Origin: Aequorivita sp.
GTDB lineage: Bacteria; Bacteroidota; Bacteroidia; Flavobacteriales; Flavobacteriaceae
Length of the DNA: 7,357 nt
Direction of reading: 5' to 3'
NCBI GenBank assembly: GCA_002733915.1
Contig: NVXN01000011.1
Span: 72,608-79,964, forward strand
Shown: one piece after another, positions 6,934-7,357 of the stretch
Layout of the letters: the number at the start of each line of letters is the position of its first letter
Position numbering within the stretch: the stretch's first letter is position 1
Notes under the pieces: model-generated
The model's database searches: none
Told to the model about the DNA's origin: nothing
What the model saw: the letters and a program-made list of their open reading frames with translations, nothing else
Program-made: the position numbers and the translations under genes

Positions 6934-6963
6934 TTAGTGAAATTGTTAAAGGATTAAACAAAG
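6928..6963 (+). terminator. AT-rich inverted repeat, possible weak terminator of the S9 peptidase gene
   Basis: CTTTGTTTA (6928-6936) pairs perfectly with TAAACAAAG (6955-6963), followed on the plus strand by TTTTGTT (6964-6970). The stem has only two G-C pairs and an 18-base loop, so it would be a weak terminator. It lies 126 bases after the peptidase stop and 12 bases before the end of the ABC1 gene. An operator-like role is also possible. Confidence 0.3.
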
Positions 6964-6975
6964 TTTTGTTAAAGT

Positions 6976-7357
6976 TTAAATGTATTTATTAAAATTATTT
7001 ATAGAAACTTTTGCGCCCAAATCGTTCATCAAATTATAAAGTCCAAAAAATGTGCGGTTTATATAGAGAAAATGTTTGGAGCCGCGATTACCGTTCATCT
7101 TTCTTATTTCAGTGTCTTTGGAGTATCTATTGCTCAATTCGGCAATCTTTCCGAAGAATTCTTCATCCGCAAAATCAAAGGTTTCACTGTGGAAAGGTTG
7201 GGTGAAAAGACTTAGCATTTCGTGAAATAGTTCTGAAAAGAATTTTGTCTCCTCTGGGGAATCTTCCTCTTTCAGAATTTCCAAAGCATACATTTTCTCT
7301 AAAAAAACTTCCGGATTGTTTATATTCTCCGGTTTTGCCAATTCAAAATAAGGGACA
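6976..7357 (-). CDS. AarF/ABC1/UbiB kinase-family protein, C-terminal part only
   Basis: Reading leftward, the frame is open from the window edge at 7357 to the TAA at 6978-6976, giving 126 visible residues. It continues upstream of the window: VPYFELAKPENI is in frame with no start codon needed, and the apparent TTG start at 7341 is internal. The segments VPYFELAKPENINNPEVFLE, FHEMLSLFTQPFHSETFDF and GSKHFLYINRTFFGLYNLM match what I know of the C-terminal region of flavobacterial AarF/ABC1-family proteins. Full proteins are about 430-440 residues, so about 70% is missing, including the kinase-like ATP-binding site and the DFG-type motif. The family is atypical protein-kinase-like and in other bacteria is linked to ubiquinone biosynthesis; in flavobacteria, which use menaquinone, the role is uncertain. 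It converges on the S9 peptidase gene, with its probable terminator about 140 bases downstream. Confidence 0.75.
   Translation of the reverse strand, partial: VPYFELAKPENINNPEVFLEKMYALEILKEEDSPEETKFFSELFHEMLSLFTQPFHSETFDFADEEFFGKIAELSNRYSKDTEIRKMNGNRGSKHFLYINRTFFGLYNLMNDLGAKVSINNFNKYI

Noticed and set aside
7054..7066. The 13-mer GCGGTTTATATAG occurs both here and in the intergenic repeat at 4269-4281.
   Set aside because: Here it encodes the conserved LYINRT stretch of the ABC1 protein on the minus strand, so the match is most likely chance; the inverted partner arm is also missing.
1..7357. A search by eye for a defence system, mobile element, CRISPR array, tRNA or prophage genes.
   Set aside because: No repeat-spacer pattern, transposase, integrase, tRNA-like fold or attachment-site duplication was seen; all recognisable genes are ordinary chromosomal families.

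Overview
The window looks like a chromosomal stretch from a member of the Flavobacteriia (Bacteroidetes). It is AT-rich. Its starts lack Shine-Dalgarno sequences and have A-rich leaders instead. At least one promoter fits the Bacteroidetes -33/-7 pattern (TTG, 19 bp, TAnnTTT). The proteins are ones typical of flavobacteria: an outer-membrane beta-barrel receptor with a carboxypeptidase-regulatory-like N-terminal domain, a stand-alone FabH-like ketosynthase, a secreted S9D-type glutamyl endopeptidase and an AarF/ABC1-type kinase.

Layout from left to right. (1) 1-189, minus: the N-terminal 63 residues of a small CoA-binding (YccU-like) protein, cut by the window edge. (2) 190-567: a divergent intergenic region of 378 bases with a plus-strand intrinsic terminator directly preceded by a perfect 11-bp stem. 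This is either a small RNA or a leader/attenuator. (3) 568-3006, plus: TonB-dependent-receptor-like protein. (4) 3007-3199: a convergent gap with a bidirectional terminator. (5) 3200-4207, minus: FabH-like 3-oxoacyl-ACP synthase III with an intact Cys-His-Asn triad. (6) 4208-4347: a compact divergent promoter region with two inverted repeats. (7) 4348-6801, plus: S9 peptidase with signal peptide, beta-propeller and a Ser-Asp-His alpha/beta-hydrolase domain. (8) 6802-6975: a convergent gap with a minus-strand terminator, a possible short minus-strand RNA and several small repeats. (9) 6976-7357, minus: the C-terminal part of an ABC1/AarF-family protein, cut by the right edge.

The genes alternate strand and no two complete genes share an operon, so the window reads as independent housekeeping or cell-envelope genes rather than one pathway. 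The receptor and the peptidase both carry signal peptides and act in the envelope. The FabH homologue is cytoplasmic, and the ABC1 protein is probably so too. I see no CRISPR array, insertion sequence, tRNA, rRNA, phage gene or recognisable defence system. The least explained parts are the two structured intergenic segments (313-405 plus; about 6807-6908 minus) and the inverted repeats between the ketosynthase and peptidase genes.
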